Shown here: positions 35,420 to 44,376 of the stretch, one piece after another
How positions within the stretch are numbered: the stretch's first letter is position 1
Layout of the letters: every line of letters starts with the position of its first letter
Assembly (NCBI GenBank): GCA_002304505.1
Contig: NCEH01000020.1
Coordinates: 1-64,000 of the forward strand
From: Rhizobiales bacterium 32-66-11
GTDB taxonomy: Bacteria > Pseudomonadota > Alphaproteobacteria > Rhizobiales > Xanthobacteraceae
Length of the DNA stretch: 64,000 bases
Direction of reading: 5' to 3'
The notes under the pieces: generated by a model
What the model was told of the DNA's origin: nothing
Databases searched by the model: none
Seen by the model: the letters and a program-made list of their open reading frames with translations, nothing else
Translations under genes and position numbers: made by a program

Positions 35420-35433
35420 TTGACTTTGATCAA
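35420..35433. promoter_or_regulatory. FNR/FixK-like box
   Basis: TTGAC-TTTG-ATCAA matches the TTGAT-N4-ATCAA consensus of FNR/FixK/FnrL regulators at nine of ten fixed positions. It lies 42 bases upstream of the MFS transporter start and 170 bases upstream of the divergent hydrolase gene. Confidence 0.45.
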
Positions 35434-35603
35434 ATTGATGCGCCGCAGCAAGTGTGCCGCAGTATGGCCAGCCATGCAGCGGTGCCGCACGGCATCTTGC
35501 CGAACCCCTCATGCCGAATGGCGAAGCCTTGGCATCGCGACAGTGCGCGCGGGTCTGATATGTTGCGGCAAAGCCGCGTTGGACGGGGCGGGAGAGATGC
35601 GCG

Positions 35604-36803
35604 ATGGGCCTGTGGTTCAAGGACGATCTGTTTGAGGCCCAGTTCCTGCGCACGCTCGGCCACACCTATTATGGCGGCGCCGATATTGGCGAATGCCTCG
35701 CGCTCGCGGCCCGTATCCCGCAGGGCGACACCGAGCGCTGGCATGGCGAATGGAATGCGCTTGCCGAACGGCTTTATGACGCCGGCCAGGCGAGCCTTGC
35801 CGCCGGCCGGGGCACCAGCGCGCGCCAGGCGTTCCTGCGCGCCGCCAATTATTTCCGCGCCTCGGCGCTGTTCCTGCTGGCGGCACCGGTCGATCCCCGC
35901 GCGGTGAAAGCCTATGAGCGCCAGGCCGAAGCCTTCGCCCGCGCCTGCGCGCTGATGACCCATCCGGTGGAGAGCGTGCGCATCCCGTTCGAGGAGACGC
36001 GCCTTCACGGCCTGTTCCTGCGGCCCTCCGCCGACGACACGCCGCGCCCGACGCTGATCGTCACCGGCGGTTATGACGGCACGGCGGAGGAGAATTTCTT
36101 CTTCAGCGGCGCGGCGGCGCTGGAGCGCGGCTATAACGTGCTGCTCTATGACGGGCCGGGGCAGGGCGAGGCGCTGTTCAAGCAGGGCCTGCATCTGCGG
36201 TCGGACTGGGAAAACGTGCTGCGCCCGGTGGTGGATTTCGTCCTCGCCCAGCCGGGGGTGGACCCCGAGCGCGTCGCGCTCTACGGCCTCAGCCTCGGCG
36301 GCTATCTGGCGGCGCGCGGCGCCAGCGGCGAGCCGCGCCTTGCCGCTTTGGTGGTCGATCCCGGCCAATATGCGCTGCTGGACGAGATGCGGGCGCGCCT
36401 GCCGCGCTGGCTCGGGCGCGGCCTGCCGAAGGGCAATCCCCTCACCCGCCGCGTGCTGAGCCGGATGATGGACCGCATGATGCGCAGCCCCACCAAGGGC
36501 TGGGGCCTGCGGCGCGGCCTGTTCGTCAATGGCGTGGCGACGCCCTGGGATTATGTGCAATCCATCGCCGCCTTCACCCTGGAGGGCCGCGCGCAGGAGA
36601 TCGCCTGTCCCACCATGGTCTGCAAGGCCGAAGGGGACCAGATCGGTGCTTCGGCGCAAAGCCTGTTCGAGCATCTCGCCTGCACCAAGCGGCTGGCGCT
36701 CTTCAAGGCGGAGGAGGGGGCCGCGGCGCATTGCGAGGGCGGCGCCCGCGCGCTCTTCAACCGCGAGATGTTCGACTGGCTGGATGCCGTGCTCGCGCGC
36801 TGA
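35604..36803 (+). CDS. Alpha/beta hydrolase, FrsA/dihydropseudooxynicotine-hydrolase-like
   Basis: This 399-residue serine hydrolase has a helical N-terminal domain (about 1-120) rich in Ala and Tyr that caps the active site. A canonical alpha/beta-hydrolase core follows from about 125. The nucleophile elbow is YGLSLGGYLA with Ser230, the oxyanion region is VTGGYDGTAEE, the acid is likely in CKAEGDQIG, and the His in EGAAAHCEGG. This architecture recalls C-C bond hydrolases such as 2,6-dihydropseudooxynicotine hydrolase and FrsA-type esterases, but the substrate is unknown. It ends 10 bases before the convergent holA gene. Confidence 0.85.
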   Translation: MGLWFKDDLFEAQFLRTLGHTYYGGADIGECLALAARIPQGDTERWHGEWNALAERLYDAGQASLAAGRGTSARQAFLRAANYFRASALFLLAAPVDPRAVKAYERQAEAFARACALMTHPVESVRIPFEETRLHGLFLRPSADDTPRPTLIVTGGYDGTAEENFFFSGAAALERGYNVLLYDGPGQGEALFKQGLHLRSDWENVLRPVVDFVLAQPGVDPERVALYGLSLGGYLAARGASGEPRLAALVVDPGQYALLDEMRARLPRWLGRGLPKGNPLTRRVLSRMMDRMMRSPTKGWGLRRGLFVNGVATPWDYVQSIAAFTLEGRAQEIACPTMVCKAEGDQIGASAQSLFEHLACTKRLALFKAEEGAAAHCEGGARALFNREMFDWLDAVLAR

Positions 36804-36813
36804 GCGGCGCGGC

Positions 36814-37839
36814 TTAGGCGGCGTCGCGGCGGCGCACGGCGAGGTTCAGCAGCACCCGTTCGGTGATCGGCTGGGCCATGGCGGCATTGCGCCGGCAGGC
36901 GAGGACAGCTTCGTCCACGGTGAGGATGGCGCGCAGGCAGCGGTCCGGCGTGAACGCGCGCAAGGCCTTGTCCACCAAAGGCTTGCGGGAGAAATGCACG
37001 GCCGGGCGGGCCTGATCGATCACCCGCTCGATGCTGCTGCCGCCCTCCACCGCCAGCGCCATCTGGTGCAGCGACATGAGCGCCCGCAGCAGCGCGCCGA
37101 GAATGGCGTCGGGCCGGGTTGCCGCGCCCCAGGCCTTGGCGAGCGCGGTGGCGGTCTCTACCGGCTGGCCGGCGAGCGCGGCGTCCACCACATCGTCCAT
37201 GGCGAGCGCGGAGGCATCGCCCACGATCAGCCGGACGTCTTCCAGCGTCACGCGGCCCTGGCCCTTGGCATAGAGCGCCAGCTTCTCGATCTCGCCGCGC
37301 GAGGCGAGGCGGTCGCCGCCGATGAGGGAGACCAGCAGGTCGCGCGCGTCGCGGTCGATGGCGAGGCCGGCTTCGCCCAGCATGGTGTCGACGAGGCGCA
37401 TCAGGTCGCGCTCGCCGTCGGCATAGCAGGGAATGGCCAGCGCGTTCGGCGCGCCTTCGCATAAAGAGCGCAGCGGCGCGCCCTTCTTCAGGTCGCCGGC
37501 CTCCACCACCACCAAGGCGTCGCACGGCTCGGCGAGCACGGGTTCGAGCGCGGGCACGAGGTTGCGGCTGCCGGCGCGCACCCACACCACGCGCTGCCCG
37601 CCGAACAGGCCGATGGTGCGCGTTTCGTCCATGAGCCGACGGGGATCGGAGGAGAGGTCGTCGCCGTCGAGCCGTACCACGGCGAATGGATCGCTGGTGT
37701 CGGGCACGGCGCGGCGCACGAGGCCGGCCGCGCGCTCGCGCACCAGCCCCATGTCGGGGCCGTAGATCAGCACCACGGGACGCTTTGGATCGCGGCGGGC
37801 GAGGGCGGAATCGGCCTCGCCCGCGCGCACCGCAACCAT
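36814..37839 (-). CDS. holA: DNA polymerase III subunit delta
   Basis: This 341-residue clamp-loader subunit opens the sliding clamp during replication. The N-terminal AAA-like part contains VVLIYGPDMGLVRERAAGL and the conserved LFGGQRVVWVR, then LVVVEAGDLKKGAPL and IPCYADGERDL. The C-terminal collar domain holds RPDAILGALLRALMSLHQMA. All are typical of alphaproteobacterial HolA. It follows lptE with a three-base gap and is the last gene of a leuS-lptE-holA unit. In many Rhizobiales this unit abuts parAB near the chromosome origin; here a hydrolase gene converges on holA instead, so parAB has been separated. Confidence 0.93.
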   Translation of the reverse strand: MVAVRAGEADSALARRDPKRPVVLIYGPDMGLVRERAAGLVRRAVPDTSDPFAVVRLDGDDLSSDPRRLMDETRTIGLFGGQRVVWVRAGSRNLVPALEPVLAEPCDALVVVEAGDLKKGAPLRSLCEGAPNALAIPCYADGERDLMRLVDTMLGEAGLAIDRDARDLLVSLIGGDRLASRGEIEKLALYAKGQGRVTLEDVRLIVGDASALAMDDVVDAALAGQPVETATALAKAWGAATRPDAILGALLRALMSLHQMALAVEGGSSIERVIDQARPAVHFSRKPLVDKALRAFTPDRCLRAILTVDEAVLACRRNAAMAQPITERVLLNLAVRRRDAA

Positions 37840-37842
37840 GGG

Positions 37843-38481
37843 TCAGCGCGCCGGAGCGGTGGCCGGGGCTGCGGCCGGTGCCGCCGGCGGCGGTGCCACC
37901 GGCGGGCTGCCGGTCGGGGGACCGCCGGGAGCGGGTGTGCCGGTCGGGTTCTTGATGAAGAAGGCGGCCAGCTGCACCTTGATCTGGTCCGCGACCACTT
38001 GCGAGGCGCGGCTTTCCGCATCGCGCGCGGCGCTGTAATTGGCGAAGCGCTGTTCGCTGACGTCGGTGGAGACCGCGGCGGCCGCCTTGCCGGAGGCGAT
38101 CGGCGGCTTGGTCTCCTCGCCCGCGCGCACCAGCTTCCAATCGCCTTCCACGCGGAAAGTCTTCGCTTCCGGCAGGCCCGATTGGGTGTCGACGATGGCG
38201 AACGAGCTGGACGAGCGCACCGTGATGAACATCTTGTACGGCGCATTGGCGGGATTCCCCGCGCCGCCGGTGAGATTGTAGATCAAATCGTTGCGCAGAT
38301 CGTTGCCGATGCGTCCGTTGATCTTGACGATCTCGATGTCCTGCAGCCGCTCCTGCAGGGCAGGTCCGGCGGCGGTGGTGTTTGCCGCATACATGGGCTG
38401 GAAACAGCCGGCGAGCGCCCCGGAGAGGGCGCACACGAGGCCGAGGCGGGCGAGCAGCGCGGCGCGGTCAGGCGACAACAT
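37843..38481 (-). CDS. lptE: LPS-assembly lipoprotein LptE
   Basis: This 212-residue outer-membrane lipoprotein plugs LptD and is needed for lipopolysaccharide export. The signal peptide ends in a lipobox (GALAGC, Cys at about residue 26) followed by FQPMYA, the usual mature start. The body has the LptE pattern [22 protein letters not shown]. The C-terminal 40 residues are a Pro/Ala/Gly-rich tail, common in rhizobial forms and probably disordered. ATG 38481 overlaps the leuS 3' end by 14 bases, so the two are translationally linked. The start of holA follows its stop by three bases. Confidence 0.92.
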   Translation of the reverse strand: MLSPDRAALLARLGLVCALSGALAGCFQPMYAANTTAAGPALQERLQDIEIVKINGRIGNDLRNDLIYNLTGGAGNPANAPYKMFITVRSSSSFAIVDTQSGLPEAKTFRVEGDWKLVRAGEETKPPIASGKAAAAVSTDVSEQRFANYSAARDAESRASQVVADQIKVQLAAFFIKNPTGTPAPGGPPTGSPPVAPPPAAPAAAPATAPAR

Positions 38482-41098
38482 TCACGATCCTCTGTGGAAC
38501 CACGATGATACGCTTCGGCGGCCGCCCGTCGAGGGCGCGCTGCACGGTTTCAAGGGCGAGCACGGCGGCTTCGATCTCCGCCGAGGTCGCCTCGCGCGGA
38601 ACGATGATGTCGTCGCGCTTGCGGCCGTTGATCTGGATCGGCAGCGTGATGGTGTTCTGCACCAGCAGCGCCGGGTCAACCTTGGGCCATGCGGCCTCGG
38701 CAACCAGGCCCTCATGGCCGAGCGCGGCCCAGCATTCTTCCGCCAGATGCGGCGTCATGGGGGCGACGGTGCGCACCAGCATTTCCGCCGCCTCGCGCAA
38801 GGCAAACGCCATGTCCGGCGCCACCTCGCCGGCGCGCACGCCGGCAATCGCCTGGCCGAAGGCATTGGCGAATTCGTGCACGTGCGCGACCGCCACGTTG
38901 AAGCGCAGGCGCTCCACATCCTCGGCCACCGTGGCGACCAGGGCGTGGGAGGCACGGCGCAAAGCGGTGGCGTCCGCACCGAAGCTGTCCGGACGTGGCG
39001 CATCGGCCGGCGCGCCGAGCGCAATGCCCTCGTGCACCAGGCGCCACACGCGCTGCACGAAGCGCCATGCGCCCTCGATGCCGGACTGGGTCCACTCGCT
39101 GTCGCGCTCGGGCGGGGTGTCCGCCAGCATGAACCAGCGCGCGCAATCCACGCCATAGGTGTCGGCCACCACTTCCGGGGCCACCACGTTGCGCTTGGAC
39201 TTGGACATCTTCTCCGGCGGGCCGACCACCACGTCCTCGCCGGTCTCGATCTTCACCGCCTTGCCGGTACCGAGGAGCTTCACCTCCTCCGGGAACAGCC
39301 AGCGGCCGGCTTTGTCCTTATAGGTCTCGTGGACAATCATGCCCTGGGTGAACAGGCCGGCGAACGGCTCCTTGATGTCTACGCGGCCGCAGGCGTTCAG
39401 CGCCCGGGTGAAGAAGCGCGAATAGAGCAGGTGCAGGATCGCGTGCTCGATGCCGCCGATATATTGGTCCACCGGCAGCCAGTGGCGCACGGCGTCCTTG
39501 TCGAGCGGCTTCGACGCGTCGTCGCTGGCGTAGCGCAGGAAATACCAGGACGAATCCACGAAGGTGTCCATGGTGTCGGTTTCGCGCTTGGCCGGCGCGC
39601 CGCACTTGGGGCACGGCACGTTGCGCCACGCCTTGGCGCGATCCAGCGGATTGCCCGGCATGTCGAAGGTGACGTCGTCCGGCAGCGTCACGGGCAGCTG
39701 GTCGCGCGGCACACCCACGGGGCCGCAGGTCTCGCAATGGATGATGGGGATCGGGCAGCCCCAATAGCGCTGGCGCGAGATGCCCCAGTCGCGCAGGCGG
39801 AAATTCACCTGCCGCTTGCCCTGCGGCTCGTCGCCGATGCGGAATCGCTCCAATTGCCGGGCGACCGCCTCTTTCGCCGCGTCCACGGCCATGCCGTCGA
39901 GGAATTGGGAATTGAACAGCGTGCCCTCGCCGTCATAGGCGATGTCGGCCACGGTGAAGGCGGCCGGGTCCGCGCCCTCGGGCAGCACCACGGGGGTGAC
40001 GGTGAGGCCGTATTTGCGGGCGAAATCGAGGTCGCGCTGGTCGTGCGCCGGGCAGCCGAAGATGGCGCCGGTGCCGTAGTCCATCAGCACGAAATTGGCC
40101 ACATAGACCGGCACGGTGCGGCTGGCATCGAGCGGATGCACCACTTTCAGGCCGGTGTCATAGCCCATCTTCTCCTGGGTCTCGATCGCCTCGGCGGTGG
40201 TGCCGCCCTTCTTGCAGGCGACCACGAAGGCGGCGAGCGCTTCGTCCTTCGCCGCCAGCGCCGTCGTCAGGGGATGGTCGGGCGAGAGCGCCAGGAACGA
40301 CGCGCCGAACAGCGTATCGGGGCGGGTGGTATAGACCTTCACCGCCGCGGTGCCGGCCGGGATCTTCTCCCGGTGATGGGCCTTGGACAGCTCGAACAGG
40401 ACTTCGAGGCCTTCCGAGCGGCCGATCCAGTTGCGCTGCATGAGGCGCACCCGGTCCGGCCAGCGGTCGAGCGTGTCGAGGGCGTCGAGCAGGTCCTGGG
40501 CGAAATCGGTGATGCGGAAGAACCATTGGGAGAGCTTGCGCCGCTCCACCACCGCGCCGGAGCGCCAGCCGCGCCCGTCGATCACCTGCTCATTGGCGAG
40601 CACGGTGTTGTCGATGGGGTCCCAATTGACCTCGCTCTCCTTGCGATAGGCGAGGTCCTTGTCGAAGAAGTCGAGGAAGATGCGCTGCTGCTCGACATAA
40701 TAGGAGGGATCGCAAGTGGCGATCTCGCGGTTCCAGTCGAGCGACAGGCCGAGCAGCTGGAGCTGCTCCTTCATGGAGGCGATGTTTTCGTAGGTCCAGG
40801 CCTTGGGATGGATGCCGCGCTCGATGGCGGCATTCTCCGCCGGCAGGCCGAAGGCATCCCAGCCCATGGGATGGAGCACGTTGAAGCCCTGCATGCGCTT
40901 GGTGCGCGCGAGCACGTCGCCCATCACATAATTGCGCCCATGGCCGATATGGATGCGGCCCGACGGATAGGGGAACATCTCCATCACGAAGAATTTTGGA
41001 CGCGGATCGTCGTTCCGCGTGCGGAAGATGCCGCGGTCCTTCCAAATCTTCTGCCAACGGGGTTCGGCGTCGCGCGCGTTGTATCGGTCTGTGGTCAT
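38468..41098 (-). CDS. leuS: Leucyl-tRNA synthetase
   Basis: This 876-residue class I aminoacyl-tRNA synthetase charges tRNA-Leu. The HIGH motif ([15 protein letters not shown]) is at 50-53 and KMSKS ([13 protein letters not shown]) at about 631-635. The CP1 editing domain is complete, including the threonine-rich [12 protein letters not shown] stretch and GCPAHDQRD, and the Zn-like CPKCGAP motif is present. The C-terminal anticodon-binding and tRNA-contact domains end in [13 protein letters not shown]. Length is normal. It heads the leuS-lptE-holA unit. About 210 bases separate its start from the divergent ArsR gene, with room for promoters for both. Confidence 0.97.
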   Translation of the reverse strand: MTTDRYNARDAEPRWQKIWKDRGIFRTRNDDPRPKFFVMEMFPYPSGRIHIGHGRNYVMGDVLARTKRMQGFNVLHPMGWDAFGLPAENAAIERGIHPKAWTYENIASMKEQLQLLGLSLDWNREIATCDPSYYVEQQRIFLDFFDKDLAYRKESEVNWDPIDNTVLANEQVIDGRGWRSGAVVERRKLSQWFFRITDFAQDLLDALDTLDRWPDRVRLMQRNWIGRSEGLEVLFELSKAHHREKIPAGTAAVKVYTTRPDTLFGASFLALSPDHPLTTALAAKDEALAAFVVACKKGGTTAEAIETQEKMGYDTGLKVVHPLDASRTVPVYVANFVLMDYGTGAIFGCPAHDQRDLDFARKYGLTVTPVVLPEGADPAAFTVADIAYDGEGTLFNSQFLDGMAVDAAKEAVARQLERFRIGDEPQGKRQVNFRLRDWGISRQRYWGCPIPIIHCETCGPVGVPRDQLPVTLPDDVTFDMPGNPLDRAKAWRNVPCPKCGAPAKRETDTMDTFVDSSWYFLRYASDDASKPLDKDAVRHWLPVDQYIGGIEHAILHLLYSRFFTRALNACGRVDIKEPFAGLFTQGMIVHETYKDKAGRWLFPEEVKLLGTGKAVKIETGEDVVVGPPEKMSKSKRNVVAPEVVADTYGVDCARWFMLADTPPERDSEWTQSGIEGAWRFVQRVWRLVHEGIALGAPADAPRPDSFGADATALRRASHALVATVAEDVERLRFNVAVAHVHEFANAFGQAIAGVRAGEVAPDMAFALREAAEMLVRTVAPMTPHLAEECWAALGHEGLVAEAAWPKVDPALLVQNTITLPIQINGRKRDDIIVPREATSAEIEAAVLALETVQRALDGRPPKRIIVVPQRIVNVVA

Positions 41099-41258
41099 CG
41101 AATATCTATGCGGTCCAAGGGCGGCGGGACTAGGACAGAAACCGCGCCACGGGTCAACCTTCGCAGCTGCGGCGAAGGGGCGGGCGTCGTGAAAGAGCCC
41201 GGCCGCGCGCCCCCGGCGTTTGGCCGCGCCCCCGCCGTGAAGAAGCGCCCATTGACCA

Positions 41259-41309
41259 ATTCATAGCTCCGTGGTTATGAATCTAATTCATAGCCGTTGG
41301 ATTATGATT
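41259..41309. promoter_or_regulatory. Tandem inverted repeats, probable ArsR operators
   Basis: ATTCATA-N10-TATGAAT (41259-41282) is followed, 27 bases start to start, by ATTCATA-N10-TATGATT (41286-41309). The second copy ends three bases before the preferred ATG of the ArsR-family gene. The repeated half-sites and position make autoregulation by the encoded repressor likely. Confidence 0.7.
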
Positions 41310-41311
41310 TC

Positions 41312-41635
41312 ATGCCGAATGCCCCCGACCTCCTCTTCAAGGCGCTGGCCGATCCCACCCGGCGGGCCATATTTGAACGCCTCTGCAGCGCCGGCGAGCA
41401 GACCGTGGGCGCGCTGACGGCGCAGGCCGGGATTTCGCAGCCCGCCGTCTCCAAGCACCTGGGCGCCCTGAAACAGGCCGGGCTGGTGCGCGACCGCCCT
41501 CAGGGCCGGCAGACTCACTACAGCGCCCAGCCCCACGCCCTTGCCCCTCTGATCGACTGGACACGCCAGATGTCGGCCTTCTGGGCCGGCCGGTTCGACG
41601 AACTCGAAACCCTGCTGAACAGGATGGACCAATGA
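41312..41635 (+). CDS. ArsR-family transcriptional repressor
   Basis: This 107-residue winged-helix repressor starts at ATG 41312 (MPNAPDLLFKALADPTRRAIFERL); an upstream TTG at 41297 would overlap the operator and is less likely. The DNA-recognition helix is in AQAGISQPAVSKHLGALKQAGLV. No CxC metal site of classical ArsR/SmtB sensors is present, which fits the SRPBCC-associated subgroup that is not metal responsive. Its stop overlaps the next gene by ATGA. Two tandem inverted repeats just upstream are its probable operators, so the two-gene unit is likely self-repressed; the inducing signal is unknown. Confidence 0.92.
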   Translation: MPNAPDLLFKALADPTRRAIFERLCSAGEQTVGALTAQAGISQPAVSKHLGALKQAGLVRDRPQGRQTHYSAQPHALAPLIDWTRQMSAFWAGRFDELETLLNRMDQ

Positions 41636-42042
41636 CAAAGATGGCCGAAGAGACACGCACCGTCGTGGTCGAGCGCGCGCTTGCCCATTCCCCCCAGAAG
41701 GTGTGGCGTGCGCTCACGCAGCCGCATCTGATCGAAACCTGGCTCATGAAGAATAATTTCGAGCCGGTGGTGGGCCACAGCTTCGATCTGCGCGCGGACT
41801 GGGGTGGCGTGACCTGCCGGGTGCTGGAGATCGAACCGCAGGCGCTATTGTCCTACACGTGGTCGGGCATGGGCCTGGAAAGCGTCGTCACCTGGACCTT
41901 GGTCCCGACCGGCGAGGGAACGTTGCTGCGCATGGAGCAGTCGGGCTTCCGGCCGGGCCAGGAGCAGGCCTATCACGGCGCCCAGGCCGGATGGCCGCGG
42001 TTCCTTGCGGCATTGGAGCAGACCCTGGACCGGCCGGACTGA
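41632..42042 (+). CDS. SRPBCC/AHSA1-domain protein
   Basis: This 136-residue protein has the START-like AHSA1 fold pattern: VVVERALAHSPQKVWRALTQPHLIETWLM at the N-terminus, then VVGHSFDLRADWGGVTCRVLEIEPQALLSYTW, and a C-terminal helix GAQAGWPRFLAALEQTL. Such proteins have a deep hydrophobic cavity for a small ligand. ArsR-SRPBCC pairs are common and often stress- or ligand-responsive, but no function is proven. It is translationally coupled to the repressor through ATGA and is expected to be controlled by it. Confidence 0.92.
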   Translation: MTKMAEETRTVVVERALAHSPQKVWRALTQPHLIETWLMKNNFEPVVGHSFDLRADWGGVTCRVLEIEPQALLSYTWSGMGLESVVTWTLVPTGEGTLLRMEQSGFRPGQEQAYHGAQAGWPRFLAALEQTLDRPD

Positions 42043-42151
42043 AGCGCGACGTACTCGGGCGGGCATGCATGGCACAGTTGCGGGCCATCCCGCCGGCGTG
42101 CTGGCTCGGCGGGCCGGGGCCATGCTAACCAGCAAGGCCAAGGAGACCGCC

Positions 42152-43525
42152 ATGCCGATCGTGATGCCCGAGTGCTTCGCCCCCGCCGCCATGTCCTCCA
42201 TGCCGGTGCGCCTCGTGACCCGGGAGGGCTTCAAGACCGCGCCCTTGCCACAGGCGGCGCGGCGGTTCGCGGAAGCGGCGGGCTTCAAGGGCGAAAGCGG
42301 CAAATTGATCGCGCTGCCCGGCGCGGACGGCGCGGTCTCCGGCTTTTTGTTCGGCGTGCCGGGAGAAAAGGGCGATCCGTTCGCCGCCGGCGCACTGCCC
42401 GGCCTGCTGCCGGAAGGCGATTATCATCTGGAAGGCGAAATCGGCGCGCTCGATGCCCTCGCGTTCGTCCTCGGCACCTATCGCTTCACCCGCTATCGCA
42501 CCAATTCCAAGGGCCGTGTCCGCCTGAAGCTCGGCGCGGGCGATGATGCCGCCGCGCTCGCGCGCACATTCGAGGCGGTGAGCCTGGTGCGCGACCTGGT
42601 CAATACGCCGGCGAACGATCTGGGGCCGGCGGAATTGGAAGACGCCGCCCGCCGCCTCGCGGCCCGCCATGGGGCGAGCTTCCGTTCCATTGTCGGGGCG
42701 GATCTGCTGGCGCGCAATTTCCCGCTGATCCATACCGTCGGGCGCGCCGCCACCCGCGCGCCGCGCCTGCTGGATTTCACCTGGGGGCCGGAAGACGCGC
42801 CCAAGGTGACATTGGTGGGCAAGGGCGTGTGCTTCGACACCGGCGGGCTCGACATCAAGCCTTCCTCCGGCATGCTGATCATGAAGAAGGACATGGGCGG
42901 GGCGGCCACCGCGCTGGGCTTGGCCCATCTCATCATGTCGCGCGGCTTGAAGGTGCGGCTGCGGGTGCTGATCCCGGCGGTGGAGAATGCCATCGCGGGC
43001 GACGCCTTCCGCCCTGGCGACATCTTCGCGAGCCGCAAGGGCCTGACCGTGGAGATCGGCAATACCGATGCCGAGGGGCGTCTGGTGCTGGCCGATGCGC
43101 TCTCGCTGGCGGACGAGGATAGCCCCGACCTGCTGGTGGATTTCGCCACCCTCACCGGCGCCGCCCGGGTCGCGCTCGGTCCCCATCTGCCGCCGGCCTA
43201 TACGGACGACGAGACGCTCGCGGCCGATCTCGCCCGCCACGCCCAGGCGCAGGCCGATCCGCTCTGGCGCCTGCCGCTGTGGCGGCCTTATGCGTCGATG
43301 ATCGACTCCAAGGTGGCCGACATCAACAATGCCGGCGCGGGCGGCTTTGCCGGCTCGATCACGGCGGCGCTGTTCCTGGCGCGCTTCGTCGAGACCGCCA
43401 AATCCTGGCTGCATCTCGACATTTATGCTTGGAACCCCTCCGCCCGTCCCGGCCGGCCGGAAGGCGGCGAGGCGCAGACCATCCGCGCGCTCGACGCGCT
43501 CATCGCCGAGCGCTACGGCGCATGA
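42152..43525 (+). CDS. Leucyl aminopeptidase, M17 family
   Basis: This 457-residue cytosolic metallo-aminopeptidase releases N-terminal residues from peptides. ATG 42152 is chosen because AAGGAGA lies nine bases upstream; an ATG at 42122 is possible. The active site is complete: VGKGVCFDTGGLDIKPSSGMLIMKKDMGGAA carries the metal ligands and catalytic Lys, and NTDAEGRLVLADAL is the M17 signature with the catalytic Arg. The N-terminal domain is the shorter variant seen in alphaproteobacterial second-copy enzymes. Its stop overlaps the NlpC/P60 start by ATGA, suggesting joint use in turnover of cell-wall peptides. Confidence 0.94.
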   Translation: MPIVMPECFAPAAMSSMPVRLVTREGFKTAPLPQAARRFAEAAGFKGESGKLIALPGADGAVSGFLFGVPGEKGDPFAAGALPGLLPEGDYHLEGEIGALDALAFVLGTYRFTRYRTNSKGRVRLKLGAGDDAAALARTFEAVSLVRDLVNTPANDLGPAELEDAARRLAARHGASFRSIVGADLLARNFPLIHTVGRAATRAPRLLDFTWGPEDAPKVTLVGKGVCFDTGGLDIKPSSGMLIMKKDMGGAATALGLAHLIMSRGLKVRLRVLIPAVENAIAGDAFRPGDIFASRKGLTVEIGNTDAEGRLVLADALSLADEDSPDLLVDFATLTGAARVALGPHLPPAYTDDETLAADLARHAQAQADPLWRLPLWRPYASMIDSKVADINNAGAGGFAGSITAALFLARFVETAKSWLHLDIYAWNPSARPGRPEGGEAQTIRALDALIAERYGA

Positions 43526-44376
43526 CCGATCTTCCCAAAGGCCGCGACCCGCGCCTGACCCCCGCCAAGGCCAATCTCGCCGCCGAGAGCCTGCGCGGCA
43601 TCGTCGATGCGCCGTTCTACAACGAAGGCGTGAAGCGCCGGGTGGTGGAGCCGGTGGCGGGGATGCGCCGCGCGCCTTCCTCCACGGCTGCGCTCGATAC
43701 CGAAGCGCTCCAGGGCGAGATCGTCACCATCTATGAGGATGAGGGCGAGGGCTGGGCCTGGGGCCAGCTGGAGAGCGACGGCTATGTGGGTTATCTGCCG
43801 AGCGAATCGCTCGCCGCGCCGGGTCCCGCGCCGACCCACAAGGTGCGCGCGCAGCGCACCTTCCTGTTCCCCGGCCCCGACATCAAGCTGCCGCCGCGCG
43901 CGGTGCTGCCGTTCGGCGCGCAGGTGGAGGTGCGCGAATTGCGCGGCGCCTTCGCCGTGACGCCGCAGGGGTTTCTGCCGGCGGTGCATGTGGCGCCGCT
44001 GGATGTGCTGGAGGCGGATTTCGTGGCGGTGGCGGGGCGGTTCCTCGGCACGCCCTATCTGTGGGGCGGGCGTTCGGCCTTCGGGCTCGATTGCTCCGGG
44101 CTGGTGCAGACCGCGCTTGCCGCCTGCGGCATCGCCGCGCCGCGCGACAGCGACCAGCAGGAATCAGCCCTCGGCACGGCGGTTCCGCTGGATGCGCCGT
44201 TGCGGCGGGGCGATTTGCTGTTCTGGCCGGGCCATGTGGCGATCGTCGAGGATGAGGCGCGTTTGCTGCACGCCAATGCCTTCGCCATGGACGTCGCCCG
44301 TGAGCCCTTGCCGGCCGCGCTCGCCCGCATCGCCGAGAAGACGCCGCTGCGCAGCATCAAGCGGCTGGGGATTTAA
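43522..44376 (+). CDS. NlpC/P60 endopeptidase with SH3-like domains
   Basis: This 284-residue cysteine peptidase probably cleaves within peptidoglycan stem peptides, likely the D-Glu-diaminopimelate bond. Two bacterial SH3-like segments occupy about 40-160 (EIVTIYEDEGEGWAWGQLESDGYVGYL and the FGAQVEVRELRGAF region). The catalytic domain follows with Cys191 (GLDCSGLVQTAL), His238 (WPGHVAIV) and His250 (LLHANAF). No signal peptide is seen, so it may act on recycled cytosolic muropeptides, in line with the leucyl aminopeptidase it is coupled to and the AmpG-like importer encoded opposite. Its TAA stop overlaps the stop of that convergent gene within TTAA. Confidence 0.92.
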   Translation: MTDLPKGRDPRLTPAKANLAAESLRGIVDAPFYNEGVKRRVVEPVAGMRRAPSSTAALDTEALQGEIVTIYEDEGEGWAWGQLESDGYVGYLPSESLAAPGPAPTHKVRAQRTFLFPGPDIKLPPRAVLPFGAQVEVRELRGAFAVTPQGFLPAVHVAPLDVLEADFVAVAGRFLGTPYLWGGRSAFGLDCSGLVQTALAACGIAAPRDSDQQESALGTAVPLDAPLRRGDLLFWPGHVAIVEDEARLLHANAFAMDVAREPLPAALARIAEKTPLRSIKRLGI

